Assembly (NCBI GenBank): GCA_008638375.1
Contig: CM018041.1
Location: 15,842,716-15,906,715 of the forward strand
Length of the DNA stretch: 64,000 nt
From: Nyssa sinensis
Taxonomy: Eukaryota > Streptophyta > Magnoliopsida > Cornales > Nyssaceae
Direction of reading: 5' to 3'
Shown: positions 35,911 to 46,905 of the stretch, piece by piece
Layout: the number at the start of each line of letters is the position of its first letter
How positions within the stretch are numbered: position 1 is the stretch's first letter
Translations under genes and position numbers: made by a program
The notes under the pieces: model-generated
Databases searched by the model: none
The model's input: only the letters and a program-made list of their open reading frames with translations
Told to the model about the DNA's origin: nothing

Positions 35911-36636
35911 TGGGTTGACTCTGGTTTTACTATTCATGTTTCAAATTTGATGCAGGGATATCTTTTGATCCAGAACATAAAGGAAAATAAGTATTTTATA
36001 GTCTTGAGAGATGGAACTCAAGTACCAGTTGGTGGTGTTGGGACTTTACATTTGTTTTTAGAGTCAGGCCACTATTTGGACCTATTTGATACTTTTTATG
36101 TTCCTATTATTTCTAGGAATTTAATTTCCATGTCAAGACTTGATTATGATGGTTATGCTTTACATTTTGAAGATAAGGGTTTTCATTAATTGAGAAATGA
36201 CTCATTTGTTGGTTTTGGTGTTTTATCTGAGGGGTTATATAGATTTAATCTTAACAAAAATTTTACTAAAACACTCCTTACCCTGCATCATGATGTTGGA
36301 ACTAAACGTAGCAGAATTAATGAGAATTCCTCTTTCTTGTGGCATAAAAAACTGGGTCATATATCCAGAGAAAGAATTGAGAGATTAGTAAAAGATGAAA
36401 TTTTTTCAAATCTTGATTTTACTGATTTCGATGTGTATGTGGACTGCATTAAAGGAAAGCAAACCAAACATACAAAGAAAGGCGTCACAAGAAGTAAAAA
36501 ACTTTTGGAGATTGTCCATACTGATATTTGTGAACTTTTCGACTCATCGTCTTTTGGTGGAGAAAAGTACTTTATCACTTTCATCGATGATTTTTCACGT
36601 TACAGTTATGTCTATTTGTTGCATGAAAAGTCTTAA
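35911..36636 (+). pseudogene. Copia protease, pre-integrase and integrase N-terminal part
   Basis: DSGFTIHVSN (aspartic protease) is followed by LRDGTQVPVGGVG and NLISMSRLDYDGY. After an in-frame TAA at 36187 comes LWHKKLGHISRERI with DCIKGKQTKH (pre-integrase His/Cys region; the first Cys of the usual CxxC is Tyr). The first two integrase carboxylates follow in VHTDICELFDS and FIDDFSRYSYVYLLHEKS, before a TAA at 36634-36636. That last stop again looks like CAA to TAA. Confidence 0.85.
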
Positions 36637-37146
36637 GCAATAAATGCTTTAAAGGCATATATTGCTGAAGTTGAGCGACAATTAGATAGAAAGGTGAAAA
36701 TCATTCGATCAAATAGAAGTAGTGAGTATTACGGAAGGTATGATGGAATAAGACAATGTCCAGGACCATTTGCTAAATTCCTAGAAGAGCATGATATTTG
36801 TGCACAATACACAATGCCTGGTACGCCTCAGCAAAATGGTGTGGCCAAAAGGCGTAATCGTACTTTTAGGGAAATGGTTAGAAGTATGTTAAGTAACTCC
36901 TCAATACCCATTTCATTATGGATGGAGGCCCTTAAGACAACCATTTATTTGCTTAACCGGGTTCCTAGTAAGGTAGTTCAAAAAACTCCTTTTGAATTGT
37001 GGACAGGAAGGAAACCGAGTTTGAGACACTTTCATATTTGGGGTTGTCCAGTAAAGGCTAGGATCTATAATCCGCATGAAAAGAAGTTGGATTCTAGAAT
37101 TGTAAGCAGGTACTTTATTGGTTACCCAGAGAAGTCCAAAGGGACT
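36637..37146 (+). pseudogene. Copia integrase C-terminal part, catalytic Glu lost
   Basis: Continues in the same frame with [15 protein letters not shown] (usual LRSDNGxE is altered), [40 protein letters not shown] and a [19 protein letters not shown] block. The integrase DDE Glu, normally in GVAERRNRT, is Lys here (one G-to-A change). The frame ends abruptly after PEKSKG at about 37143, where the foreign block begins. Confidence 0.85.
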
Positions 37147-38809
37147 TAAGCCCTTACATTACAAAGTACAAGTCCCATGGACCAAAATATACCACATGCT
37201 TCACCCTATCAGGGTATCACAGAATCTCAAGTGGCTGGAGAGTCCTCATCTGAAAAATGTTGCCTACGAATGGGTCAGCTCAACTGCTGGTATAATGAAA
37301 TGCTAATACAAGAAATAAAGCTAAGGCGTGGCATGTGCAAAGTGTACATTTATATCTAAATGACATTCAAAGCATCGCAGTAATATATATGAATGGTATG
37401 CGTGACGCACCCATGCACAACTCTATGCCACAACCCATGTCTTGTTTACGGGTACTCCCCGATGGCACAGAGTACCAATGCAATGGCCAATTTTGGGTTT
37501 TTCACCACAGGATCTACACCCTCATAATGCAAAGCACCACGTGCTTACCCACGCCATGTTCTCAAAGAGTTCATCATATGCCAATATGCCAATGCAATCT
37601 CAATGAAACATGGTTTCCATAATATAGCATGCTCGAGACAATAATACATAAATCACCAGCTGATTCCACATACAAGCATATCTCATATAATCAACTTAAA
37701 CACATGTCATGATTCACGTTCATCATTCACTAAATTTCATAAAGTACAAGTAACATGTAAGCATGTGAACAACCAACTCCAAATCATCAAGTAAACACAT
37801 TTCACATAAACACATAAGTCATTCCAGTCATTCACAGAACATTCCTAACTTAACTTCATTTCTAACATTAGCAAAACACCATACCTGTCGGGTAGTCTCA
37901 ACCCTAGAAGATTGTGTACGACACGTAACTGAACTGGTCAATGAAAATGCAGGAGATCAGATCGCCCTCTCCTGTCCTGTCAGTGTCCCTAAAAGCATAA
38001 ATTACAACTCAGTCTATTGTCATTTGGATTTATGCTATTCATCAAATTTTATGTCTTTAATTCATAGGTTTCTATTCTGCTAAATTAAACTCTGCCATTG
38101 AGTCTAGGACGTCGAAGAAAATAGGTTTAGGTTCTCGTAGAACTCAATTCGGACACCGGGGTTCAAAAGGGCAAAACAGTCATTTTGCACTTTTCACGGG
38201 TCTTTACATTTCGTGACCTCTTTCCACAAATCAGACTCCACGGTTGAGTCCGGAATGTTCGAGATAATAAAGTTTCACTATTTGTTCACCTAATTCGGAG
38301 TTCGTTTGGCTGTACTTCAATTCAGGGGCATTTTGGTAATTTTCAAGGTTACTACGGGTCTTTCATTTTTTGGGACCCCGTCTCAAAAAATGGACCTCAC
38401 CATTGGTCTCAGAATGGTCGAGATAGTCAAAATACACTAATGACTTGTCCCATTTGGACTCCAGATTATTTTAGCATATTTAAATAATTAAATTAAATTA
38501 ATTAATTAATATTTTATTCAGGAGGGTTAAAGCGTAATTACTTAAAAGTTTAGGGTCAAAGTGTAATTTTTGAAATCTGAGGGGTCAAATCAGAATTTTT
38601 AAAAGTACACGGTAGAAATGTAATTTCTAGAAAGTTCAGGGGCAGTTTCGTAATTTGCAAAACTCTTATTCTCAATTTGGATAGCCAAACAGTGGCTAAT
38701 CCAAAACAGGGATAAGATATCCCTGTTCCCATTTAATTCCAATTTCTAATTTCTTAACTTCGTAGCCAAACAGCCCCCTAGTCCCTTTTAATTTAAAACA
38801 TGGGAGCGA

Positions 38810-38955
38810 CACGTGGCAGGGGCGGTTCAGCCCCGCCCGAACCGAACCCGACCCGGACCCGAACCCGACCCGAGTGCACAGTGCCTTCTTCCCCGTTTTT
38901 TCGGTGAACCTTTGGTAGGGTTCCGGCGCCTTCTTCGGCGCTGGCGAGAATTTTC
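38810..38955. other. GC-rich island within the LTR-like block
   Basis: Repeated CGAACCCGACCCG motifs and many CpG sites contrast with the surrounding AT-rich DNA. This may be the promoter-proximal part of the LTR. Confidence 0.4.
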
Positions 38956-39904
38956 CAACGACTTTTCAAGGTTTTAAAAATGCCGTTTTCTAGAGTTTTT
39001 CTTGTAGGTTTCATTCCCACCCTTTGTTTTTGGTTTGGACCAATAGATCATCACGAAATAGGGCTCAAAGGTCCATGGCCGAATCTTCGGCCAACTGTAA
39101 ATTTCTGATTTCATGGTTATTTCCCTACTGTTTTTCATCCTTTCTTCTTCATTTAGTTTTCTGCACTTCGTAAGATTATTTCTAGGTCACTTAAACATGG
39201 TTTCTCACATAAAATATCAAGAATCCGATTATTCTCCAAAACTTGTAACTCCATTTTTCTTACTGGTTTCTCAACCATTTTACATGGTTCTTTTTGCATT
39301 ATTTTTCTACTTTCACGCTTGTTCAACCCCTCTATTTTAAACTAAACAAAATACGCTTTAAAATGTAAAACAGAAATAACCCACTTACCTATAATTTCTG
39401 TTTTTCTCTTTGTGGGTTGCTTCCTCTCTCCTTCTGTTCCTCTTGACCCACTTCTGCTTCTTCCCACTTCAATCCCTTCCTTCTATTTTCCTCTTTAACT
39501 CACGGATGTACACACATATATATTGAACACTCCCCAACCGACTTCTTTCTCTCTCCTCTTTCTCTCTCTATTCCTCTCCACTTGCAGCCTTCCTTGACCC
39601 AACTTTCTCTCTGTTCAGCCTCCCTTTCTCTTCCCCAATGCAGCTTTGCATTAAATGCAAAGCTGCCCTACACCTTACACCTATATACCCACTCATATAC
39701 ACACACCTAAGACACACACTGTTACACGACACCACACACACACACGGTCTGTCATACACACCCAATGCACACCTGCACTGATTTATATATATATATATAT
39801 ACATATAATTTACACACATACATGTATCACACACATGTATAATACTCACACATCTTACACATATATATATATACACATAATCTCATACACATTACATTCA
39901 CACA

Positions 39905-39958
39905 ATAACAATAATAATAATAATCATAATAATAATAATAATAATAATAACAATAAAT
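39905..39958. repeat. (AAT)n microsatellite
   Basis: An AATAATAAT run with a few CAT/CAA interruptions near the end of the LTR-like block. Confidence 0.9.
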
Positions 39959-40007
39959 AACCAAGAAAATTTATTTATAAAAAAAAAAATTTTTCGGTTA
40001 TTACAGG

Positions 40008-40887
40008 CAACTTACGTGATAGAATTGAAATATTTTGCGATAGATCACATGGATTGTTAGGGTTGTCTCATAAGGGATATATCGATAAAGTTCTTGAAAG
40101 ATTTCATATGCCGGAATATGCGGCTACTCCTGCTCCTATTTGTAAAGGGGACAAGTTCAGTGAAAATGATTATCCATAGAATGCATTAGAAAAGAAAAGA
40201 ATGGAAAATGTTCCGTATGCATATGTTGTTGGAAGCTTGATGTATGCTCAAACTTGTACAAGACCGGATATTAGTTTTGTAGTTGGAATGCTCAAGAGAT
40301 ACCAAAGTAATCCCGGAATGGAGCATTGGAAAGCTGCAAAGAAGGTTTTAAGGTACCTGAAGGGAACAAGACACTATATGCTCACGTATTGAAGGTCTGA
40401 TTAGTTGGAGTTTGTTGGCTACTCTGACTTAGATTTTGCTGGTTGTGTTGATAGTCGGAAGTTAACTTTTGGTTACTTGTTTCTATTAGCTGGAGAAGCA
40501 ATATCATTGAAAAATGCCAAACAAACTATCATAGCAACATCTACTATGGAAGCTGAATTTGTGGCATGCTTTGAGGCCACAGTTCATGCTTTATGGTTGC
40601 AGAATCTTATCTCAGGACTTGGAATTGTCGACAGCATTGCCAAGTTGCTGAGAATGTATTATGATAATTCCGCAGCAGTCTTTTTATCCAAGAACGACAA
40701 ATATTCTAACGGTGCTAAGCACATAAAGCTCAAATATTTGGCCGTTAAGGAGGAAGTTCAGAAACAAACAGTGTTTATAGAACATATTAAGACTGAGTTC
40801 ATGATTGTAGATCCTTTGACTAAAGGGTTAGCACCAAAGACATTTAAGGAACATGTTGATCACATGGGTCTTTGTTGTAATCCTTGA
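40008..40887 (+). pseudogene. Copia reverse transcriptase tail and RNase H
   Basis: Resumes inside the RT connection region (HGLLGLSHKGYIDKVLERF, after an apparent 1-base deletion near 40030). It continues with VPYAYVVGSLMYAQTCTRPD, then the RNase H block YSDLDFAGCVDSRKL, ISLKNAKQTIIATSTMEAEF and DNSAAVFLSKND, and ends HVDHMGL with a stop at 40885-40887. Stops at 40177, 40390 and 40402 break the frame. RNase H removes the RNA template during reverse transcription. Confidence 0.88.
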
Positions 40888-41264
40888 AGTATGTTTGTGG
40901 ATCTTTATGTTTTTGTTCTATAACATCTATAGAGATATCACTAATTGGTTTTCTAACACTTTTCCTGCTTACCATCAATTACGTAATTATGAAGATGGAT
41001 TATTGATGACAGAAATCGTCTTTGACAAAGACATTATAGGGACATTACAGTTATTTCCTATTATGGATTATAATTAAGTGATTTGCTAGCATTATAGTGC
41101 ATGGAAGGGAAGATGTCACTTTATTGATATTTACCGCCATGACTCATGTTGGTAAGTTATTTAATTATAATATTATTGTAATCTCACTAAAGTGTGAATA
41201 AGCTAATGTTATGCGCATATTATGTTTACCTTGTCAATCCAAATAAGTGTCGTTCATATGGACC

Positions 41265-41275
41265 AAGTGGGAGAA
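41265..41275 (+). other. Copia polypurine tract
   Basis: AAGTGGGAGAA directly precedes the 3' LTR at 41276. This is the standard Copia plus-strand priming site and fixes the element orientation as plus. Confidence 0.85.
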
Positions 41276-41689
41276 TGTTAAAATATGTCCCACATGAAAG
41301 GGTAATATGGACATTATTTGGATTTAATGAAATCAGGTGGTTATTGGCTTTAAGAGTTATACACGGTTATTTAATTAGTGAGAGATAATAAGGGAAGTGA
41401 TTTTCTTATTAACCTATTTTTATGGGGAGTAGGATAAGAGTTTGTTTTTAAGTAAGAATTGTCCTCTCTCTACCCACATTATTTTAACCAGATTTTTCCA
41501 TAACATTCTGGCGTATCAAAGAAAAGGGGTTAAGTGAGAGAATTAATTTCTACAGGCTTTCTTCAAGAAGGTGATTTTATTATGGCTGATTCCGGTATAT
41601 TATTTATTTATTTATTCTTTTATTTCTACATAAAAAATGATCAAATGATTTTCATGATAGTTGAAAATTCATTATTTTCATGATTTTCA
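41276..41689 (+). repeat. Copia 3' LTR
   Basis: 414 bp, starting TGTTAAAATATGTCCCACAT and ending CATGATTTTCA, so it has canonical TG...CA ends. It aligns with the 5' LTR with scattered substitutions and indels, and lacks about 40 bases present at the 3' side of the 5' LTR region. Confidence 0.85.
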
Positions 41690-42232
41690 AGCCATAAATC
41701 ACCACTCAAATTTTTTTTGTACATCCTTGTGTCTACTCCAACAGCCAAGATCCAAAACATAAACATCAGCAATTTCTTTCTATCTCTGCATGGCCCATGT
41801 TTATTTTGGGCCTCTTATTCGACAGGAGCTTAATTCCAAAGGAGTCTCTATCACCTTTTTTTTTTTAAAGTGATTTAACCTGAATTGCTTGTCCATTGTA
41901 TTAAAATGACATATACTTTCTGACATTCAAAGTGGATTGTTTGTTATTTTCTTTATATATATTTTTTCAAATAAGTTCAAGCAATATATATAAATTTTGG
42001 AGATTTTTGCCTATTTGGTTATGTTTTCTAAAAAACTAAACACTAATAGAAAATATGTTTGCCAAAACATTTTCAAAAACCGTTTCCCAAAATTATAAAA
42101 AATTCTTAGGAGTCACTCATCCTAATACCACTCTCACCCGAGTACGCTTAATCTTGAAAAATTTTATCTGCTCAATCTTGCATGAAAATTTTTATCTTGA
42201 TCTTGCATGATAGAATACTCACTATAACCCTA
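41690..42232. repeat. Right flank copy of the 160-bp repeat plus complete dispersed unit
   Basis: 41690-41850 repeats 33471-33633. From 41735 to 42232 it matches copy 1 (30945-32956) without the hAT insertion, so this is the empty-site version. Confidence 0.85.
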
Positions 42233-45200
42233 TAAATATATATATATATATATAATTTGTTCATGCATATATTTTGTTGATTCATGTTGCATTACATTAA
42301 CACTTTATTGATGCATGTTAATTTTCTAAATCTGCTGTAAGTAATCTAATTTTTTTTCAACAATCTAAAGCCACTAATTTTATATTTCATATTGTTTCTG
42401 AACAAACACATAGTGCATAGTTGGTTGTTGTCAGTTAATTAATGAATCATATTATCATTATTTAAATAAATTTGTATGTAGTTCAATTGCATATCCACTG
42501 GCATATGCTTATAGGTGCCGTTACATGCTAGAATTGATGTTTTGTCTTCTGTTTTTTGCATTAATTTTTAATAATTAAAACTTGAATAACATTCTATAGC
42601 AAAGCTATTCATCCAATTCATTGGTTTCATTTAATTAGTTTCAAAACCTGCACAAATACCAATGGTTTAATTTTAAACATTATTTTGAAAGGGGGAAATA
42701 AACTGTTTTCAAAGTTTCTGAATATACATTGTTGATCAATTTTAGTGCTACATAGTTAACTGATTTTAGGTTTTAATAATAATATATATAATAATAATAA
42801 AAAAACCTGTTGGGTCTTAAAATCTTAAGGGTTGTGATTAGGTCTTAAAATCTATATTTTTTTTTGGGTCAATATCAAGCTAATTTAATATAGACTTTGA
42901 AAGTGACTTAACATTTTCTTGATGTTGAAGTTGTGATTACAATTGATTTGTTCTCATAAGATTTAAATATCTCATTAATTGAGGTTTCAAAATTAATTGA
43001 GTTATTATCTTCATAAAACTAAATTACATTGAAATAGTGCTTAGCCAGTAAAAAACTTGGTGTCAAAATTATTCTAATCAATTTAAATACTTTTATACAT
43101 CAATAAGTTTCAAGTAAAGTTGTTTTAAACTTTTGAAACATATATATATATATATATATATATATGAGATGAAAATTATTTGTTGAGAAATTGGGGAAGG
43201 GAAAATCCTGTAATTTGTCAAGTGTATCTTGGACATTTCAAAGATTTGGAGGACATATAAAACTACAATTCTAATTTCAGTTTTTTAATTAAAAAAATAA
43301 TTGAGGACATGTAAGACTATTATTGTACTTAGAGTTTTAAAAGACTTTTGGGGACATAAGAATGTAGAAGAAAAAAAAAAAGGTTTTTTTTTTTTAAGTA
43401 ATTGAGATTTTTGTTATAATCATAGTCTTTTCTCTACCTCCTAAATTATAAACCTTAGGGGTGAAAAAAAAGATGAATCCAATAGAGTTGTGACTATAAA
43501 AAAAAAAATGGTGTATTAATTGAAGGATGACAGATTAAGTATTTTCATAAGATTATAAAATCTTTCTCCAAGTGATTTTGCAATATTGAATTTGGTGGTA
43601 AAAAAATTGTCCTTCATTAAGATTTTAATTATTATAGAGTCCAACTTTAACTCGTATAATCCAAGAAATTTAGTTGATTTTTATGGACAATATAGTCCCC
43701 GAAAAAAGCTACCATTAGACAAAAATGACCCTATGTAGCCAGTTCACTAATCCATCCATTTTCGGCGCTGAAATTGAGGTTTTTAAATCCCTATAATTTC
43801 TAATATCATCATAAATTTGAAAAGAAAAAAAAAAAAGATAAAAGAAATAATTTTTATACAATATGAAACTGTGAAATTATACAGTAAAATTATAATAAAA
43901 CAAAGTATAAACATATGAAATATAAAATTATACAATATGAAACTGTAAAATTATACATTAATAAAAAAAAAGGATAAAAGAAAATAAAACATAAACATAT
44001 GCATTTTTATAATAAATAAAATATTGACATGTAAAATTTTACAGAATATTTAAGGAAGGAAATGAAAGAACAATAAACAAAATATTAACATGTAAAAATT
44101 TACAAAACATTTAACGAACAAAGACAGTGATTTATTTATTATAAAAACATATCAAAAAATGTATAATATAAAACAAAATTTCACTAACAACTAATGAATA
44201 ATTTATATAAACTAAAAAAAATAAAAATAAAAATGAACAAAATACTATGTATATAATACAAATATTGTATGAAAAAAATCATAAATATAATACGTATAAT
44301 TAACAGAAAACTAATATGAAAAAATATAAAACAAAAAGAAACAAAATATATAAATATATAATCATATACCTAATTATGAATAGAACACAAAATGATTCTC
44401 TGGTAATGAACAATTTTTAACATAAACCAAAGCTGAGATAACAATAAAAAAGAAAGAATAAGATAAGGAAAAAAAAGTTATAAGATCCAAATAGATAAAG
44501 AAATTCATAGTAGAGAAGAGAATAGAAAGAAAAAGAAAAAAGAAAAAAAAAAAAGAGATGACCAAGCTCAAGAAATTCACAGTCAATGATACTAAAAATA
44601 GATAAGGAATATATTCAAATTCAAATAAAAAAAAAACCAAAAATAATATCAATTAGTGAAGAAACAAATCAAAACAAAAAAATCAATAACGTAAAAGGAT
44701 AGTAAATAAAATGGATAAATTAATCATTAAGAATTATATAAAAAATGAGACGTAATCCATAAGTTACTTTACAATAAAAAAAGGAAAAAAATGTCATTTA
44801 CAACAAAAACGTAACTAACGTGGATTAACTAATAATAAAGTCACTAATACAAGAATTGGAGGCCAAGTAACTCAAAAAAATAATAAAAGAGCCAATAAAG
44901 TTGTGAATTATGTATTTTGGGAGTTACATATTTGATTATTTAGATTGACTGATTTTCGGCAGACAATTAAAATTTTTATTGAAGTTTCAAAATATTGAAT
45001 TTTGTAGTGGATGGCTTGAAAAATTAAGATATATTATTCATGTATGAATTTAATAGAGAATGGATTTGATTATAATATCATATTCAAGTTTGATTTCAAA
45101 ATGAAAGTGAAGCATGTGATTCGAGTAGTACTACAGCATGCAAAATCTGTGACTTTGAATTAATGATTGATTGAGTTGTTTTATATTTGATGAAAGCAAA

Positions 45201-46600
45201 AGTTGTGGCTTACATGAATGAAATAATAGGATGATCAAATTGATTTACATAATGAGTGTAATGCATATTATTCGAGAATTTGTTGAAAACCATATGTTGT
45301 GTATTAAAGAAAATATTTTTTGTGGATAATGATTCAAATACTTGTGAAGTTTGGGCCAGAATGAATTTTAGTTTGAAAATATTGAAAATGTGAGGTGATA
45401 AATTAGAGAATGAATTCTTGAGCTCCGAAATGAAACACACTCATTGAAAGTTATGCCTATAATTATGATTTTGAGTCAATAATATATAAATGAATACTTG
45501 AAGTTGATTGGTTTGATTCTTAAAAACAAATGATCAAATATAAATGATGAACAATGAGTTTAAATGAATATAAAGATTTTTTTTAATGGAGATTTAGATA
45601 AAGGAAAAATAGGAACTAAAATCAAGGGTACAAGATGTTAAATTACTTGATTATTTATCTGATTGGAAAATAATGTTTTAAGAAACAAATATATACGCTA
45701 TGTTTTAAATGTAATCTAAAAAATTACAAATAGTGGGAGCAAATGCTATGAGAAATCCAACCATTAATATTTATATTATGAAAAATAAAATAGCGGTTCT
45801 TTGTATATAAATGAGAATACTGGCGACGACTACGAGAGTAGTTTCTCTTAGCAAGGTTATTGGCTACCAATTCAGATGATGGTGAAGAATTTAAATATGA
45901 GCTTTAGTACCAGCCTCCCATCCCTAAGCTAACGGCAACATTTTTTTTTTTTTTTATACAACGATGGAAGAGGAAAAGCCTAACTTAGTGTGTGTGTGAG
46001 AGAGAAGTCTCAAACTGGGACTGTCCGTGTAAGAAAATGGTATTCTTGGCACTTCAGAGAGAACCCAAGTCATCAAAATTGTACTGTTTTTCTTTTTAAA
46101 GCGTAGCCAACTTATTAGGGTTTTTTATATTCATAGGAGAACTTAAATCCTACTCTTTTCTTTTGATGATGAGCAAGTGATGATACTGTCTCAGTACTCG
46201 CTTTGGCTCCTCACAACAGTACTTGAACAGTAAAAACGTTGAAAATAAAATTCAAACATTTAAAGTTTAAATTTTTTCTGTGTTGATTATTGACAGTTAG
46301 AGCTTAAAGAATAAGCTTAATTATCACAGAGATAAAAATTTAATTTGGTACGCATAAACTACTTGACTGATCCATAAAATAAAATTAACAAAAAATAGTA
46401 CTTAAATGGGACCTTTAACTTTTCTTCTTTCTTTCTTTCTTTTTTGTCAATTAATAAGATTGATGGTATTAAATCCTTAATAACCTCTCTCCTGTATTCC
46501 TAAGACAACTTGAACTCTATTGTTTTTATTAAAAAATGAATTAGTAATGAGAGTGGAGCACTGCGACAGTTTTCATCTTTTTCTAAACAGCCATTTGTTT
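42233..46600. other. AT-rich intergenic region, no gene seen
   Basis: No recognised gene. (TA)n at 42236-42254 and 43141-43165. A degenerate repeat of TATAAAATTATACAATATGA with GAAACTGTAAAATTATAC occurs at 43850-43960. A T-rich minus-strand frame at 44374-44652 reflects base composition only. Confidence 0.55.
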
Positions 46601-46629
46601 GTAATGATTATATTGGGGCGGCAATAGCA

Positions 46630-46636
46630 TATATAG
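46630..46636 (+). promoter_or_regulatory. Candidate TATA box of the 4CL-like gene
   Basis: TATATAG lies 165 bases before the first in-frame ATG (46795) and 276 bases before the preferred start (46906). Position and sequence are plausible. Transcription start is not shown. Confidence 0.45.
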
Positions 46637-46905
46637 GGACTTTAAAAACGCCGTTGTCATATGTATTATTAGAAAGGGATTTAAATGTCGTGTTATTAAC
46701 AAGACAATGAGGAGGCATCAAAGAATGAATGTTGTCAATCACAAGAAACCATTAATCGGTCACCTTGTCATTGCCGGCAATAACGGACTTAACAATGCCC
46801 ATGATTGATCCTCCACGTACAAAAACCCCCCCACATTTGACATCAACACAAAATACAAGGTTTAAGCCTCCTACATTGTTAAACCTTAACCCATTGTTTC
46901 AAATC

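Larger units (their letters stand above)
37147..40005. mobile_element. Ty3-type LTR-like block inserted in the Copia pol region
   Basis: Belongs to the same family as 4046-7525. Shared stretches include the TTGAGTCTAGGACGTC / TTGAGTCCAGAATGTC region (38099 against 5701), ACGGGTCTTTACATTTCG (38198 against 5799) and a terminal GGTTATTACA (39995-40005). It lacks the first part of the family sequence, so it is 5'-truncated. An internal duplication pairs 38150-38270 with 38330-38425. GC-rich 38800-38960 and (ACAC)n and (AAT)n tracts at 39690-39955 are included. No coding frame recognised. Confidence 0.65.
33634..41689 (+). mobile_element. Ty1/Copia LTR retrotransposon, defective and interrupted
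   Basis: The order is 5' LTR, leader with a short direct repeat (34156-34200 and 34274-34316), gag, protease, integrase, a 2.9-kb foreign LTR block in place of most of the reverse transcriptase, the RT tail with RNase H, a polypurine tract (AAGTGGGAGAA at 41265-41275) and the 3' LTR. The gag-protease-integrase-RT-RNase H order identifies the Copia superfamily. In-frame stops, a changed catalytic integrase residue and the missing RT core show it is inactive. Confidence 0.93.

Noticed and set aside
39568..39960. Overlapping 101-102 residue frames on both strands
   Set aside because: They are produced by CA/TA and AAT repeats at the end of the LTR-like block.
44374..44652. Hydrophobic minus-strand frame resembling a membrane protein
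   Set aside because: It arises from an A-rich plus strand giving Phe/Leu/Ile runs. It has no conserved motif and no supporting gene structure.
46765..46794. Apparent start of the 4CL-like protein at 46765
   Set aside because: The codon there is TTG. The first in-frame ATG is at 46795, and family length favours 46906.
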